Part shown: positions 18,897 to 27,890 of the stretch, in pieces
How positions within the stretch are numbered: the stretch's first letter is position 1
Layout: the number at the start of each line of letters is the position of its first letter
Source: a virus
Reading direction: 5' to 3' (one strand)
Virus record (IMG/VR): IMGVR_UViG_3300032265_000187
Coordinates: 1 to 32,878 of that record
Length of the DNA: 32,878 nt
Made by a program: the position numbers and the translations under genes
The notes under the pieces: generated by a model
Told to the model about the DNA's origin: nothing
The model's input: the letters and a program-made list of their open reading frames with translations, nothing else
Databases searched by the model: none

Positions 18897-20875
18897 TTTG
18901 ATTCCTCTGTCATTTCAGGTTTTTGGGCTACATAACCACCAACCAAACTATTTACTAATAAACGTTCTTTTGCTGTATTTGGTTTAGTTCTAGCCAAATT
19001 TTCTAATTGTTTAATTGAATCAGGATTGGTAAGCATATCTGCTAGTTTATTAGCATTTTTACCTAATTGATATTGCTCATATTTGGTTGCAACTTCAGAA
19101 GGTTTAAACACTAATTTAGCGGCAGCAAGTGGCCCACCTTCAGATAATTCTTTTTGAAATTGGTTATTGAACGATGTTTGTGATCCTGCACCTTGCCTTG
19201 TGCCTTGTGCCTCAAGATTATTTAAAACACGCTCAAAACCTTGATAAGCCTGTACACCAGCAGATTCTTGGATCAATGCTTGTAAATTAGCTTTTTGTTG
19301 CTTATTACCTTGAATGGTAGATGCAAATTTAGCACCACCAAATTGGTTTGGCCCATTTTGCAAATTTTGTGCAGTTTCATTAAAAGTTGCTTCAAGTTGC
19401 TGGCGTGTCCAATCAGGCAATGCTTCAGGATCTTTTCTGCGTAATAAATCTACAGTACGCTTAATATCAGCAGGGTATAAAGAAACAGGTTTAGGGGGCA
19501 TCAATATTTGAGCCGCATTTTTACCTTCAGCAATTTGACCTACAGGGCTTTCACGCAACGGTTGAAGTTGTGTTTTTTGGGCTACTTCGTAGTTATAAGC
19601 ACCTTGCTTGTATTGTGGTGAATTTTCTTTTAAATAATTGCTTAATTCATTAGCAGCTGTAGCTGTAACTTCACCAGCACCTTTTTGTAATCCACTAACA
19701 GCGTTCATTTGGGTTTTATACTCATCATCCAAATATTTTTTAGCTGCAATTAATGTTTCAAAAGAACTAGGATCAGCACCTTTTACGCCATATTTAGCGG
19801 TTTTTGTTACAGCATCTACAGCTTCATTTATTCTGTCATTAGCCAATACGGAAGGTGCAGGGTAAACACCTACGCTACCAGCTTGCTTATATAAAGGTTT
19901 TACATTTTGAGTAAGGTTTTGCTCTGCACCGCTAATTAAATTTCCAGCAGTATTTTGCAAATTAATAGGTGTAGCAGAAGTTGGTTGCTTAGGGCTTATG
20001 TTACGCAAAGCATTTGCAACCATTTGTTCATTAGCTGCTGGGCGGTTGGCCATAAATGCAGACATTGTAGATTCGCTTTTAGGCAAGCTTTCAACAACTC
20101 TTTGAACTGCGGCTAAAGGACTTGTTCCAGCAACTTTAGATAATGCCTCTGCGCCTGTAATTGGTGATCCTAATTGATAAGATTCTTTGACTAGAGCATC
20201 GGCTAATTTTAATTGTTCAGGGCTTACATTACGGGTAGCTTCATTTGCTACACTAGCGGCTGTATGACGAAATGCAAAAGGGGCTTGTGATGCCGCCATT
20301 GTTCCTGCGCCTATAGCAAACTGAGCATAAGGATTGTCTATTCCTGAAGATTTTGCCAATTCCACAGCACCACCACCTAATGTAGCAGGAATTAAGTTTT
20401 TGCCAGTTGCTTTTAAATAGGATGGAATTGAACCAATATCACCCCTAGCAACAGCAGGAGCAGCTTGTATAGCAAAATCAGCAATATTTAAAGCTGGTGT
20501 ATTTGGTTCATTTTGTGGGTTAAAAATACCTGCTTTAACCAAAGCATTAGTAACTGGAGTAGATCCTCTTGGGGCTTCTACATCTTGACCTTGTAATTTA
20601 CCCAAAGCATATTTACCTAAACGCTTATAGTTTTCAGGCGCACCAGCAACAATATCACCAATGTTGGCAACAGCTTTCCCTGCACTTTGCAACAATACTT
20701 TTGGAACATTTCTTTCAGTTGTTTGAGGGGCTAATAAACTTTGAGTGCGACCTTGTGCCATATAAGCACTTAAGGCTTGTTCTTCAATATCAGCAGGCTT
20801 CATGCCTACAGGAACTTCAAAACGACCTACAGATCCGTCAGGAAGTTCTACTTTAGCAACAAAAGTTTCAGCCAT
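18893..20875 (-). CDS. Large ejection-type internal virion protein, 660 aa
   Basis: This is a long Ala/Gln/Asn-rich, mostly helical protein. Residues ~1-40 (ETFVAKVELPDGSVGRFEVP-VGMKPADIEEQALSAY) form a small beta region; residues ~150-215 include hydrophobic helices (AQFAIGAGTMAASQAPFAF) that could insert in membranes; the rest is helical with no enzyme motif. Size, composition and position among fibre and tail genes fit the DNA-ejection proteins of podoviruses (P22 gp16/gp20 type). No lysozyme (transglycosylase) motif is visible. Confidence 0.62.
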   Translation of the reverse strand: MAETFVAKVELPDGSVGRFEVPVGMKPADIEEQALSAYMAQGRTQSLLAPQTTERNVPKVLLQSAGKAVANIGDIVAGAPENYKRLGKYALGKLQGQDVEAPRGSTPVTNALVKAGIFNPQNEPNTPALNIADFAIQAAPAVARGDIGSIPSYLKATGKNLIPATLGGGAVELAKSSGIDNPYAQFAIGAGTMAASQAPFAFRHTAASVANEATRNVSPEQLKLADALVKESYQLGSPITGAEALSKVAGTSPLAAVQRVVESLPKSESTMSAFMANRPAANEQMVANALRNISPKQPTSATPINLQNTAGNLISGAEQNLTQNVKPLYKQAGSVGVYPAPSVLANDRINEAVDAVTKTAKYGVKGADPSSFETLIAAKKYLDDEYKTQMNAVSGLQKGAGEVTATAANELSNYLKENSPQYKQGAYNYEVAQKTQLQPLRESPVGQIAEGKNAAQILMPPKPVSLYPADIKRTVDLLRRKDPEALPDWTRQQLEATFNETAQNLQNGPNQFGGAKFASTIQGNKQQKANLQALIQESAGVQAYQGFERVLNNLEAQGTRQGAGSQTSFNNQFQKELSEGGPLAAAKLVFKPSEVATKYEQYQLGKNANKLADMLTNPDSIKQLENLARTKPNTAKERLLVNSLVGGYVAQKPEMTEESK

Positions 20876-21951
20876 TATTTTCCTTCAGGGCCTAAATATT
20901 TAACTTGTCCACTATAAGGAGAAGGAATTTCAACAGGACCAACATTAATAGGTACAGTAGCTGACTTTTGAATTTGACCTTGACGGGCGTTCCATCGTTT
21001 AGCACCTTCGATAGCGGCTCTTTCTTGTAAATCAAGAACTCGTGCAATATTTTCTTTGTTAAATGTAATTCTAAATGATTTAGCATCTTGCAAGAAAGTT
21101 AAATCCTTATCGGTAAACCCTTGTCCTGCACCAAGTCCTGAACCTTTAATATTATCCAAAGTAATACCAGCACCACCACCAATAAGGCTTTGAGTATTGG
21201 CTGCTTTTTCTTGACCATCTTTTCCAACAACACCAAGAGCAGTACCATAATTGGCTAAATCATTTTGAACATTGGCCGCTTTACCACTAAAGAAATTACC
21301 CGATTCAAGAATTTTCTTTTGATTAGCAATATTATTAACAGTAGATTTTGAAGATTCAGCAATATTTTTTAATGCCAAATCTTGTTCAGCAACACCTTTA
21401 CCAAAAGCAGCGTTATATGCACTTTCTACTGCTGGCATATTAATATTATTTACATTTCGACCTAATAACTTTTGTTCTCTTACATAAGCGGCAAATTGAG
21501 GATTTTTCATAGCCTCGTTAAACTCTTGCATATTTGTAGTAGCTTCAGGCAATGATCTGTCAATTAATTTAGATTGATAAGGTGCAGCACCGCCATATAC
21601 ATTTGGCAACTCTAAAGCACCAATTGGATTGCCAGCTTTAATTTCTTTAACAGCAGCCAATCTTTCGGCTTCACGACCTGCACGCAATTGATCTGCTAAT
21701 GCAGCAGCTTTCGTATCGTTTTGTTTTCCAATATAAGCACCAGCAAGCATATTAGCCACTGGTTGTAATTGTTGCGCCCATGACGGTGCTACATAACGAC
21801 CACTAATCATTTGACCTTGTGGTTGTTGATTTTGTTGCATTAACATTTGCGCCATTTGTTGCTGACGATTTAAAGCTTGTTGTTGTGCAAATATTTCAGG
21901 CGGTAAAGTACCGCTTTGATTAAGATTTAATTGGTCTAATTCATTTGCCAT
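20875..21951 (-). CDS. Probable ejection/internal virion protein, 358 aa
   Basis: The N-terminal ~60 residues are extremely Gln-rich (QQQALNRQQQMAQMLMQQNQ); a short hydrophobic stretch (LQPVANMLAGAYIG) and helical Ala/Lys/Glu-rich regions follow (NPIGALELP..., FRITFNKENIARVLDLQERA). This composition fits internal virion proteins co-encoded with the large ejection protein, with which it is coupled by a 1-base overlap. There is no catalytic motif. Confidence 0.6.
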   Translation of the reverse strand: MANELDQLNLNQSGTLPPEIFAQQQALNRQQQMAQMLMQQNQQPQGQMISGRYVAPSWAQQLQPVANMLAGAYIGKQNDTKAAALADQLRAGREAERLAAVKEIKAGNPIGALELPNVYGGAAPYQSKLIDRSLPEATTNMQEFNEAMKNPQFAAYVREQKLLGRNVNNINMPAVESAYNAAFGKGVAEQDLALKNIAESSKSTVNNIANQKKILESGNFFSGKAANVQNDLANYGTALGVVGKDGQEKAANTQSLIGGGAGITLDNIKGSGLGAGQGFTDKDLTFLQDAKSFRITFNKENIARVLDLQERAAIEGAKRWNARQGQIQKSATVPINVGPVEIPSPYSGQVKYLGPEGK

Positions 21952-21960
21952 GTTAATTCC

Positions 21961-22332
21961 CTAGAATTTAATACCGTAACCACCAGATTGGGCATTTGGA
22001 TTAAAGCCAACACCTGAATTGTAAGGATTTTGAGTTAAACCAGTACCCATTGATCCACCCATTCCTGATACGCCTGACATTTGTGCACCATCCATAGCTG
22101 GAACGGCTACATTACCACCACCGCCACGCAACATCATTGCCATAGTCAAAGGGTTTAATCCTGATACATTAGTACCATGACTTGTAGGTTGAGCCATTTG
22201 ATTGCCTTGCCCAAGCTGTTGATTCATATAAGCTTGTTGTGAGCCAATATTTTGAAATACAGGGTTTAAACCTTGTTGGTTTGCATCTTCAAAACCATTA
22301 GGCATATAGGTATTTGTATAAGGATTAGGCAT
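21961..22332 (-). CDS. Gly/Asn/Met-rich virion-module protein, 123 aa
   Basis: A low-complexity protein (MPNPYTNTYMPNGFEDANQQ, then MMLRGGGGNVAVPAMDGAQM and a Gly/Asn/Tyr-rich end). It is probably disordered, and its reading frame and start (8-base overlap with the upstream gene) are clear. Location between the S74-tailed protein and ejection proteins suggests a minor virion or ejection component. The function is unknown. Confidence 0.6.
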   Translation of the reverse strand: MPNPYTNTYMPNGFEDANQQGLNPVFQNIGSQQAYMNQQLGQGNQMAQPTSHGTNVSGLNPLTMAMMLRGGGGNVAVPAMDGAQMSGVSGMGGSMGTGLTQNPYNSGVGFNPNAQSGGYGIKF

Positions 22333-23701
22333 TTAACGCTCCATAATTAACCATTTTGTAACCATCAGGTCTTGTAATAACAGCTTCAGGCTGAACCAAC
22401 TCAACTTCTTGAGCCATGACACCAATAAACTTACCGTGTCCTGCTTCTTCTTTCCATTCAGGCTTATATTCGTATTCGTATATTGGTAAACCATTAGATA
22501 ACATACCAATAGCTTTAATGTTTTGTTTGGTACGAATATCTGAAATTAACGCTGCCGCACCTAAAGTACCGCCAAGACCAAGTAATCCACCTGTTAAGTT
22601 TGAATTAGCCGCTTGTTGGGAGTTATAAGTACCAAGATTGTAATTACCAGTAGCTGTTGTAGCACCTAATAAATCAGCACCGCTTGTAGTAGCTTGTTGG
22701 GGGACATTTTGGAATGTTGGATTTTGAACTTGTGCGCCACTACGCAATGCGCTAAGTGTATTAAGCGGCAAATTGTAGTTTGTAAGTGCTTGATTATATT
22801 GCTGTTGTTGCGCTGCATTACCAAGATTAGCGTTAATAAGTTGATTACCAAACTGTTGCTGTCCGATAGCATTATTAGCCTGTTGTTGTGCTTGGCTATT
22901 TGAATAATTTTGTTGTGCAAGAGCGTTATTAGCTTGCATTTGATTCTGAGCATTACTAAATGTTTGTTGATTAGCTGTGTTGCCAAATTGTGCGCCCTGT
23001 AATCCTTGAGTAAACAGGTTTTGACCAATATTTTGACCAGCTAATTGTGAATTAGTTAATAAATCATTTTGACCTTGATTAAAGGTACGCATAGCATTGT
23101 CATAAGCTTTAGTGCCTTGAACAATACCTTGATTAGCCAAAGCTGCGTTTTGTGCTTCTTGCTGTTGTGCCATTTGTGGCTGTAATCGGGCTTGCAAAAT
23201 TTGATTGGCTTTATCCCAACCAGCCATACCGCCTGCATAATCGGTTTGATTTTGTAAATTAGCGTTGCCAGTTAAATTTTGTACATTAGCTTGACCTGTT
23301 AATTGGTTTATATTGGCTTGACCAATATTTGAAGTAATTGGGGAAGTATTTGGATTAAATCCTTGGCCCATAGTGGCATTAACTTGCCCTAGTTGGGAAT
23401 TTATAGCACCACCAAGACCCAAGCTGGTCTGATTTTGATTGTTTAAAAGTTGTTGCCCAACATCATTGAGGTTTGTTCTTGCTGACCAAGTAGGATTTCC
23501 GTATGAATCAGTACCTGATTGAGAATATTCTAAGCTACCGTAAGGAGTGTATTGGTTTACACGGTTAGCAGCGGCAGCGGCTCTAGCAGCATCTAAGTTT
23601 CCTTGTGCTGTAGCGGTAGCTGCGCCTGTATAATCAGGTGCTGCTGGGGCAGATTTATTTCCACCAAAAATACCGCCAATTACATCACTTACAAAACTCA
23701 T
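22325..23701 (-). CDS. Gln/Asn-rich virion protein with C-terminal S74 chaperone domain, 458 aa
   Basis: Residues 1-15 are hydrophobic (FVSDVIGGIFGG), then ~370 residues are exceptionally Gln/Asn/Ala/Leu-rich with near-repeats such as NLTGNANLQNQT and NQLINANLGNAAQQQ. From residue 387 to the end is a Peptidase_S74 intramolecular chaperone: SDIRTKQNIKAIGMLSNGLP, GKFIGVMAQEVELVQPEAV, DGYKMVNYGAL. S74 domains fold trimeric fibres and may cleave themselves off at the N-terminal Ser. Here the chaperone follows a long low-complexity stalk, so this is a fibre or ejection component. Confidence 0.78.
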   Translation of the reverse strand: MSFVSDVIGGIFGGNKSAPAAPDYTGAATATAQGNLDAARAAAAANRVNQYTPYGSLEYSQSGTDSYGNPTWSARTNLNDVGQQLLNNQNQTSLGLGGAINSQLGQVNATMGQGFNPNTSPITSNIGQANINQLTGQANVQNLTGNANLQNQTDYAGGMAGWDKANQILQARLQPQMAQQQEAQNAALANQGIVQGTKAYDNAMRTFNQGQNDLLTNSQLAGQNIGQNLFTQGLQGAQFGNTANQQTFSNAQNQMQANNALAQQNYSNSQAQQQANNAIGQQQFGNQLINANLGNAAQQQQYNQALTNYNLPLNTLSALRSGAQVQNPTFQNVPQQATTSGADLLGATTATGNYNLGTYNSQQAANSNLTGGLLGLGGTLGAAALISDIRTKQNIKAIGMLSNGLPIYEYEYKPEWKEEAGHGKFIGVMAQEVELVQPEAVITRPDGYKMVNYGALNA

Positions 23702-23702
23702 A

Positions 23703-24140
23703 TTAAGCTCCTAATACTTTTCTTAAAGGGGCGTTTATTTGTAACCATTTACAATTTTTACGCCTCATAACCATTATTACCAAATCGCCATCTCTATGGG
23801 CATCAGGTATCACGGCTGCTTCTTGAAAACCAAGGTGTCGGCTTAATTTCAGGGATACTTCATTGTTCCCTGCTATTGTGGCTATTATAACCTTAACTTT
23901 CAAGATGTTAAAAGGGTAATCAAACATAGCAAATAAGAAATCTTTGCTCATAAAGTTGCCTTTTCCTACAAGGCTAAAGTTACAAGACCTTCCTTCAAAA
24001 CTGCTATAACTTGCTACCGCCTTAATTTCACCATCTACCAACTGCCCTATACACATCGTATTATCGGGTGCTTTACCCTTTAATTCTGTTGAAATCCAAT
24101 GCCGTAGATACGGCTGATTTTCTGTAATAACTTTCCTCAC
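23703..24140 (-). CDS. GNAT-family acetyltransferase, 145 aa
   Basis: The acetyl-CoA-binding fold shows ASYSSFEGRSCNFSLVGKGN, then FDYPFNILKVKVIIATIAGN, NEVSLKLSRHLGFQEAAVIP and DGDLVIMVMRRKNCKWL. The 'N..s.kl...lGF.eaa...a..dGDlv.m.m.' end is typical of GNAT proteins encoded beside tail-hub genes in environmental podoviruses. The substrate is unknown. It lies one base off the S74-tailed gene and overlaps the tail hub gene by 4 bases. Confidence 0.82.
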   Translation of the reverse strand: MRKVITENQPYLRHWISTELKGKAPDNTMCIGQLVDGEIKAVASYSSFEGRSCNFSLVGKGNFMSKDFLFAMFDYPFNILKVKVIIATIAGNNEVSLKLSRHLGFQEAAVIPDAHRDGDLVIMVMRRKNCKWLQINAPLRKVLGA

Positions 24141-25897
24141 AGAACTCCGCCACGCTCCATTACATAATCAGTTGATGCCCAATGAAACTCAATTCCTTGT
24201 GATGCCACATTAATATTGATTGATCCAGCAAAGCCAGTTCCTGTAACCCCTTGCCAAAACTTTGTAGTCACAAGACCACCGCCCCAGTTTGCTCCATCCC
24301 AAGTAGAAACATCCCAGCGACCTAATTTATTGATTAAAGGGTTAAAACTAACCTGATTAATTAAAGGGGTAGTGTCAAAATCGGTGCTAATACCGCACAG
24401 AACAGTCGGTAAGCCGTTATCTGTCTGTAGGATAGGGCGTACTAAGGTAAATCGTTTTAACTGTCCTTGAGAGTCAAAATAGTTATACGCTTGCTGCGCT
24501 GTAGCATAAATGTTTGTCCCTGCATCAGAAGTTAGATCATAGAATTTACCTACATATCCATCACCGCCAAAATACATATCTGCATTTCCAGCAGCTTCCC
24601 AACAATGCGCTTGGATTCCAGTAAATCTGGCCCAAGCTTTTGTAATCGTGTGCATTACATACTGTTCCATGCCATTTTCTGTAGGAATGGACAAAATCAG
24701 CATATTTTCACTAGCAAAATAGTTAATTTGCCAGCCAAATAGTGCATAAAATTGGGTACAAGCTTGACTAATTGGGTAATAAATCTTATCTGTCAGGTTA
24801 ATTCGTGGATCTAAACGGCTAGATTGCAAAGCGGCAGCCAAAGGTACTAATCCGTCTTGAGTTAGCAACAATAAATCGCCAGCCCATTTGAAAAAACACC
24901 TACGATTAAAAGTTTGACCTAATTGCCATACCCCTTTTAATGCCCAAGTATCAGCACTATTTGGATTTGTACCGTTGTATACGATTGCCTCGCCCATCGA
25001 GGTAACAAAGACTGCGTAATCATCTACGCCTTGACCAGCATCAATAGTCCAAGTACCCATTGCTTGCAAATAACCTGAATTACGAGCAATACCACCAAAA
25101 TAAAGGGGATTTGCTGCCCCTGAAATGGAATTAACATCAAGATACCAGCAAGTTAAAGTGTTTTTTTCTGTGAAATATAGGCGATTTTTGAATAAATTTA
25201 CATTGATGAAGTTTTTAGAATCAACGCCTGTAATTCCTGTAACGCTATATGTTCCTACAACCGTTGCATCAGAAGCAGGGCTTGTTGCCATTGTGTATTG
25301 AAATTGGCTACCGCTAGTAACCGTAATAACAAAAGCACCGTTATAAGCCGATGGGCTAGCACCTGAAATGACAACCCTGTTACCAGTAACAAGACCATGC
25401 GGTGCGGCAGTTGTAAGCTGTGCTGTTGTTCCTGAATGAGTAATGCTGCTTATTGTTTGGGCAGTTTGTGTGGTTGCTATGTAATACCATACAGAGCCGT
25501 CATAGATCATAGTCGGGTCTGAACCGTTACAAGCTACGATAAAGTGTCCTGCTGCATTGGTTAAATTGGTAAATTGAAACTTATCGCTAGTAATCCCTGA
25601 GAACTTGACTACAGCAGTAGCAGGGTTTGCATCATAAATCTTATCCCCAGCAGCGGCAAACAGGTTTTTTGACCCGTCTGATAAGCTGTAATTCATCAAA
25701 GTATTAACGCTGCCTGTAATCCCAATAGAAGATTTTGAATAGCCTTTTCTTAGGGTTACATCGGTAGGTGTAGGGTAAAAATTGATTAACTGGACAGCAT
25801 CCAAAGGGGACATTGCCGCTAATGAATCTCTACCATTCCAGCCACCAATAGGCGAGGGTAATGATGCCGTTGTTGCAGTTCTAGCTTGTACTGCCAT
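24137..25897 (-). CDS. Tail hub/packaged-DNA stabilization protein, 586 aa (P22 gp10/T7 gp12-like)
   Basis: A long beta-rich protein with repeated blade-like segments (LPSPIGGWNGRDSLAAMSPL near the start, then VNTLMNYSLSDGSKNLFAAA, KNRLYFTEKNTLTCWYL, WAGDLLLLTQDGLVPL, YVMHTITKAWARFTG). 'A.SPlGGwN.RD....m...dA..l.N.yP.....r.G' is the signature of the tail hub/nozzle of podoviruses. It plugs the portal complex after packaging. The end, HWASTDYVMERGGVL, is intact. Confidence 0.86.
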   Translation of the reverse strand: MAVQARTATTASLPSPIGGWNGRDSLAAMSPLDAVQLINFYPTPTDVTLRKGYSKSSIGITGSVNTLMNYSLSDGSKNLFAAAGDKIYDANPATAVVKFSGITSDKFQFTNLTNAAGHFIVACNGSDPTMIYDGSVWYYIATTQTAQTISSITHSGTTAQLTTAAPHGLVTGNRVVISGASPSAYNGAFVITVTSGSQFQYTMATSPASDATVVGTYSVTGITGVDSKNFINVNLFKNRLYFTEKNTLTCWYLDVNSISGAANPLYFGGIARNSGYLQAMGTWTIDAGQGVDDYAVFVTSMGEAIVYNGTNPNSADTWALKGVWQLGQTFNRRCFFKWAGDLLLLTQDGLVPLAAALQSSRLDPRINLTDKIYYPISQACTQFYALFGWQINYFASENMLILSIPTENGMEQYVMHTITKAWARFTGIQAHCWEAAGNADMYFGGDGYVGKFYDLTSDAGTNIYATAQQAYNYFDSQGQLKRFTLVRPILQTDNGLPTVLCGISTDFDTTPLINQVSFNPLINKLGRWDVSTWDGANWGGGLVTTKFWQGVTGTGFAGSININVASQGIEFHWASTDYVMERGGVL

Positions 25898-25899
25898 GA

Positions 25900-26805
25900 T
25901 TAACTACCATAGCCAGTATCGGGGATATTTGCCCAGCCAATCAAGACTGCGCTAGGTTGTGGAGCAAATGATAAGGTAGCAGAACCCTTGTCGTTAGCTT
26001 TAGCCACGCTCAAATAACGCTGATAATCTTGGGATAAAGCAGTTGTATCAAAAGACTTAATTTGGAAATACTTAAGTTTTGTAGCCAGAACAAGGATGGT
26101 ATCGTCAAAAACGGTTGTATCTGTATCTTGAATAAAGCTGTTTTGAACATCACCAGCGGCAGTTCTAGCCCATCCTTTAGAACGGTATTCAAAACCTAAA
26201 TATTCTTGGGTATTGTAGGGTGGCCATATTTGAAATGTATTGCCAAGAATACGCCAACGAACCCGTGGGCCAGTTGAGATATAACCTGATTTAAGCCATT
26301 GCCATTGCTGTGCATCTACTGGGCCAAGCATCTGCCAATGCTTAGTTTTGTCCCAATGCGTGTTATCTGTGATGGTTTCGTAATCAGGTGGCAAGGGATA
26401 AATTGTCTTGCTAAAAGTGACAGAACCGCCAGTTGTTGTGGATGAAGATTGCTGGGAAGTGCTTACAGAAGTACCACCTAAAACTTCATCTATATAGGTA
26501 TCTTGGGGGATTGCTGTTCCAACAATGGAATAAGTGTTGTCCAACCCTGCTGTACTAGGAATAGCAGTTAAAACTTGTGTGCCACTCGTAGTATTGCAGG
26601 ATGTGGTTATTGCTTGTGTGTAAAACCGATACTCTAACTCTAAAGCCTGCCAATCATACTCCTTGACCAAATCATACCCAGCACGGTTCATTAAAGCCAA
26701 GATTTGTTGCACATCTTGGTTCGTGTTTCCTTGAACATAAGTGGGTATGGCTAAGTTTAATTCAGCAGTTACCTGTTGAACTAATTGGAGCATGGTTGAT
26801 GACAT
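25900..26805 (-). CDS. Head-to-tail connector (P22 gp4-like), 301 aa
   Basis: MLQLVQQVTAELNLAIPTYV followed by QILALMNRAGYDLVKEYDWQ (about 29-50) and LPPDYETITDNTHWDK, then a C-terminal strand/helix region with YFQIKSFDTT. This pattern is shared by connector proteins of podoviruses, which bind below the portal and link to the tail hub. A disordered Ser/Thr/Gln stretch is present (about 112-130). It is separated by 2 bases from the tail hub gene. Confidence 0.82.
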   Translation of the reverse strand: MSSTMLQLVQQVTAELNLAIPTYVQGNTNQDVQQILALMNRAGYDLVKEYDWQALELEYRFYTQAITTSCNTTSGTQVLTAIPSTAGLDNTYSIVGTAIPQDTYIDEVLGGTSVSTSQQSSSTTTGGSVTFSKTIYPLPPDYETITDNTHWDKTKHWQMLGPVDAQQWQWLKSGYISTGPRVRWRILGNTFQIWPPYNTQEYLGFEYRSKGWARTAAGDVQNSFIQDTDTTVFDDTILVLATKLKYFQIKSFDTTALSQDYQRYLSVAKANDKGSATLSFAPQPSAVLIGWANIPDTGYGS

Positions 26806-26806
26806 A

Positions 26807-27454
26807 TTAAGCTTCCTCTGTGGCTACCGTCTTTTTACGGGGTTTCTTTTCACCAACAGCGGCAAGTATAGCTGCCATTTGTTCCTGCATTTGGGCTAGC
26901 TTCGCATCTGTTTCAGCCTTTATTTTAGCAGTTTCTTGATCCTTTTTGGCAAGTTCTTCTTTCAAAGCGTTAATTTCACTTTCACGCTTGTCAGTTTCTG
27001 CTGCATTTGTGGCTAGATTTAAAAATGCCTTTGCCTTGTCACGGAACGCATAAGGGGACATTCCTGCCGCCATACCGATACGCTGAAGTTGCTGATCTGA
27101 AGCAGTTGAGATAGATTCTACGGTATGAAACTTCATTGCCCGTAGTTCTTCCGCTTGGCTTTTAGATATTAAAGGCCATTCTGATACAGGAGTACCAACC
27201 ACTTCCTCATCATTCGCACCTACCCGATTCATAAAGTTAGCCCATTGAATTGGAAAGCGTTGCTTGTGGCTTTGTAAAGCGTATGTATCAATTTCGGTCA
27301 GGGTATCGCCAGCAACGCAAATATGAACAAAATCAAATTCTTTGTATATTGGTCTGCCAGCACTTATTGATTCTTGCTCTTGGTGTACGGGTTTTTTGTA
27401 AAAGCGTACTTGTAAGCGTGAATCTGCGCCTTGCTCATCTGAAGGTAAAGCCAT
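26807..27454 (-). CDS. Conserved virion-module protein with coiled coil, 215 aa
   Basis: The N-terminal half (RLQVRFYKKPVHQEQESISA, DFVHICVAGDTLTEID, KQRFPIQWANFMN) is a family I know from environmental phages beside the coat gene. Residues ~105-145 look like a helix-hairpin-helix (LRAMKFHTVESISTASDQQL, FRDKAKAFLN), and residues ~155-200 are a coiled coil (EINALKEELAKKDQETAKIK). The tail is basic (GEKKPRKKTVATEEA). The function is unknown, though a head-completion or DNA-binding role is plausible. Confidence 0.68.
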   Translation of the reverse strand: MALPSDEQGADSRLQVRFYKKPVHQEQESISAGRPIYKEFDFVHICVAGDTLTEIDTYALQSHKQRFPIQWANFMNRVGANDEEVVGTPVSEWPLISKSQAEELRAMKFHTVESISTASDQQLQRIGMAAGMSPYAFRDKAKAFLNLATNAAETDKRESEINALKEELAKKDQETAKIKAETDAKLAQMQEQMAAILAAVGEKKPRKKTVATEEA

Positions 27455-27489
27455 GTTTAATTCTCCTAAGTAGTTAGGTTGTTAAAGAT

Positions 27490-27520
27490 AAAAAGGGGCT
27501 ACCCTTTTGAGGTAACCCCT
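27490..27520 (-). terminator. Rho-independent terminator below the coat and head genes
   Basis: On the minus strand AGGGGTTACC, loop TCAAAA, GGGTAGCCCCT, then TTTTT (27494-27490). The stem has 10 pairs including one G-U. A second T-run on the opposite side (27523-27527 on plus) means it may also work rightward. It would lower expression of the downstream connector and tail genes relative to the coat genes. Confidence 0.8.
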
Positions 27521-27552
27521 AGTTTTTACTACATTTTAGCGTTTTAAGCTAA

Positions 27553-27852
27553 TCAAACTGAAGCTGCTGAGAACCAGCCATAATCGCCTGAAGCCATTGC
27601 TGTTGTTGGGGCTAAATAAGTACCAGCAGAAGCAGTAGCAACAAAAGTTGAAGCGTTAATAGAACAAGTTGCAGTTGAAGCTGTGATAGCTGCGCCTGCT
27701 ACTGCCCATACATAACGACGGCCATCAGAACCAAACACTTCAGCACCAGTAGGGCCAAATGTAGCTACAGTTCCACCGTTTAATGCTTGTTCAGCAACGG
27801 TTTGTGTATCATTAAAATCAATCCCAGCTAGTGGGGTAATGGTATATGCCAT
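27553..27852 (-). CDS. Probable head decoration/stabilizing protein, 99 aa
   Basis: MAYTITPLAGIDFNDTQTVA is followed by GGTVATFGPTGAEVFGSDGR-RYVWAVAGAA, then Ala/Thr-rich beta strands. It is small, beta-rich and encoded directly below the coat gene and above a strong terminator, which is the usual place for decoration proteins. The pattern 'G....G.dGR.yvwa.A' is common for this type. No direct family match is claimed. Confidence 0.65.
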   Translation of the reverse strand: MAYTITPLAGIDFNDTQTVAEQALNGGTVATFGPTGAEVFGSDGRRYVWAVAGAAITASTATCSINASTFVATASAGTYLAPTTAMASGDYGWFSAASV

Positions 27853-27890
27853 GATAATTCCTTTTCTATAAGTTAAGTTGGATTGTCAGA

